A DNA stretch of 64,000 bases, taken from assembly GCF_037975245.1 (NCBI RefSeq), contig NC_092578.1, positions 12,632,321-12,696,320 of the forward strand, in the 5' to 3' direction. Below are positions 63,905 to 64,000 of the stretch, piece by piece. The notes beneath the pieces were generated by a model that did no database searches, was not told where the DNA came from, and worked only from the letters and a program-made list of their open reading frames with translations. Position 1 is the first letter of the stretch; each line of letters starts with the position of its first letter. A program made the translations under genes and the position numbers. This DNA is from Apostichopus japonicus (lineage: Eukaryota; Echinodermata; Holothuroidea; Aspidochirotida; Stichopodidae).

Positions 63905-64000
63905 CCCAGGTCAAAGGTCAACTAGAGGAACATTTTATGAGGTGGACCAGCTGAATGTCAGTAAGGAGTGGAGTACCAACAAACCATATCATGCTGGCTC

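Overview
This is eukaryotic, AT-rich, intron-rich DNA with many decayed transposons, SINEs, tandem repeats and microsatellites. The three recognisable genes and the repeat style suggest a marine invertebrate deuterostome, possibly an echinoderm. That is an inference from gene families and repeat types, not a marker-based identification.

Layout. Positions 1-12,096 show no gene I can support, only simple repeats and AT-rich spacer. Positions 12,097-15,835 carry a TTAA-flanked MITE, a short inverted-repeat element with a hammerhead-like core, and a 33-bp G-rich minisatellite. A CARF/ALS2CR8-like gene lies on the minus strand from about 30.7 kb (possible 5' UTR) or 29,134 (start codon) down to its stop at 16,245. 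I could join six coding exons in phase, giving 440 aa. Running the other way is a complete SNAPC1 (SNAP43) gene on the plus strand, with ten coding exons from 32,118 to 63,904 joined in phase to 381 aa. The two genes are divergent, with start codons about 3 kb apart.

Nested in the 19-kb intron 5 of SNAPC1, on the opposite strand, is a secreted collagen-C1q protein gene. Its exons are 42,450-43,147, 44,664-44,858 and a candidate 16-nt first exon at 49,842-49,857, giving 302 aa. It has a signal peptide, 33 uninterrupted Gly-X-Y triplets and a C1q domain.

SNAPC1 introns are large because of repeats: a 27-bp minisatellite split by a 5'-truncated LINE, hAT-type MITEs with perfect 8-bp target duplications, tRNA-derived SINEs, an L1-like LINE tail, a 24-bp minisatellite, a CT-rich minisatellite, a 317-bp tandem duplication and a ~140-bp satellite. 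The genes are not an operon. SNAPC1 serves snRNA transcription, the CARF-like protein is a putative transcription factor, and the C1q protein is a putative secreted lectin or immune molecule. No single new enzymatic system was found. The most notable points are the nested gene, the CARF-like stop codon lying in an expanded tandem repeat, a decoy splice acceptor made by a local duplication in SNAPC1, a TTAA MITE family with three copies, and a SINE whose tail matches a LINE tail in the same window.
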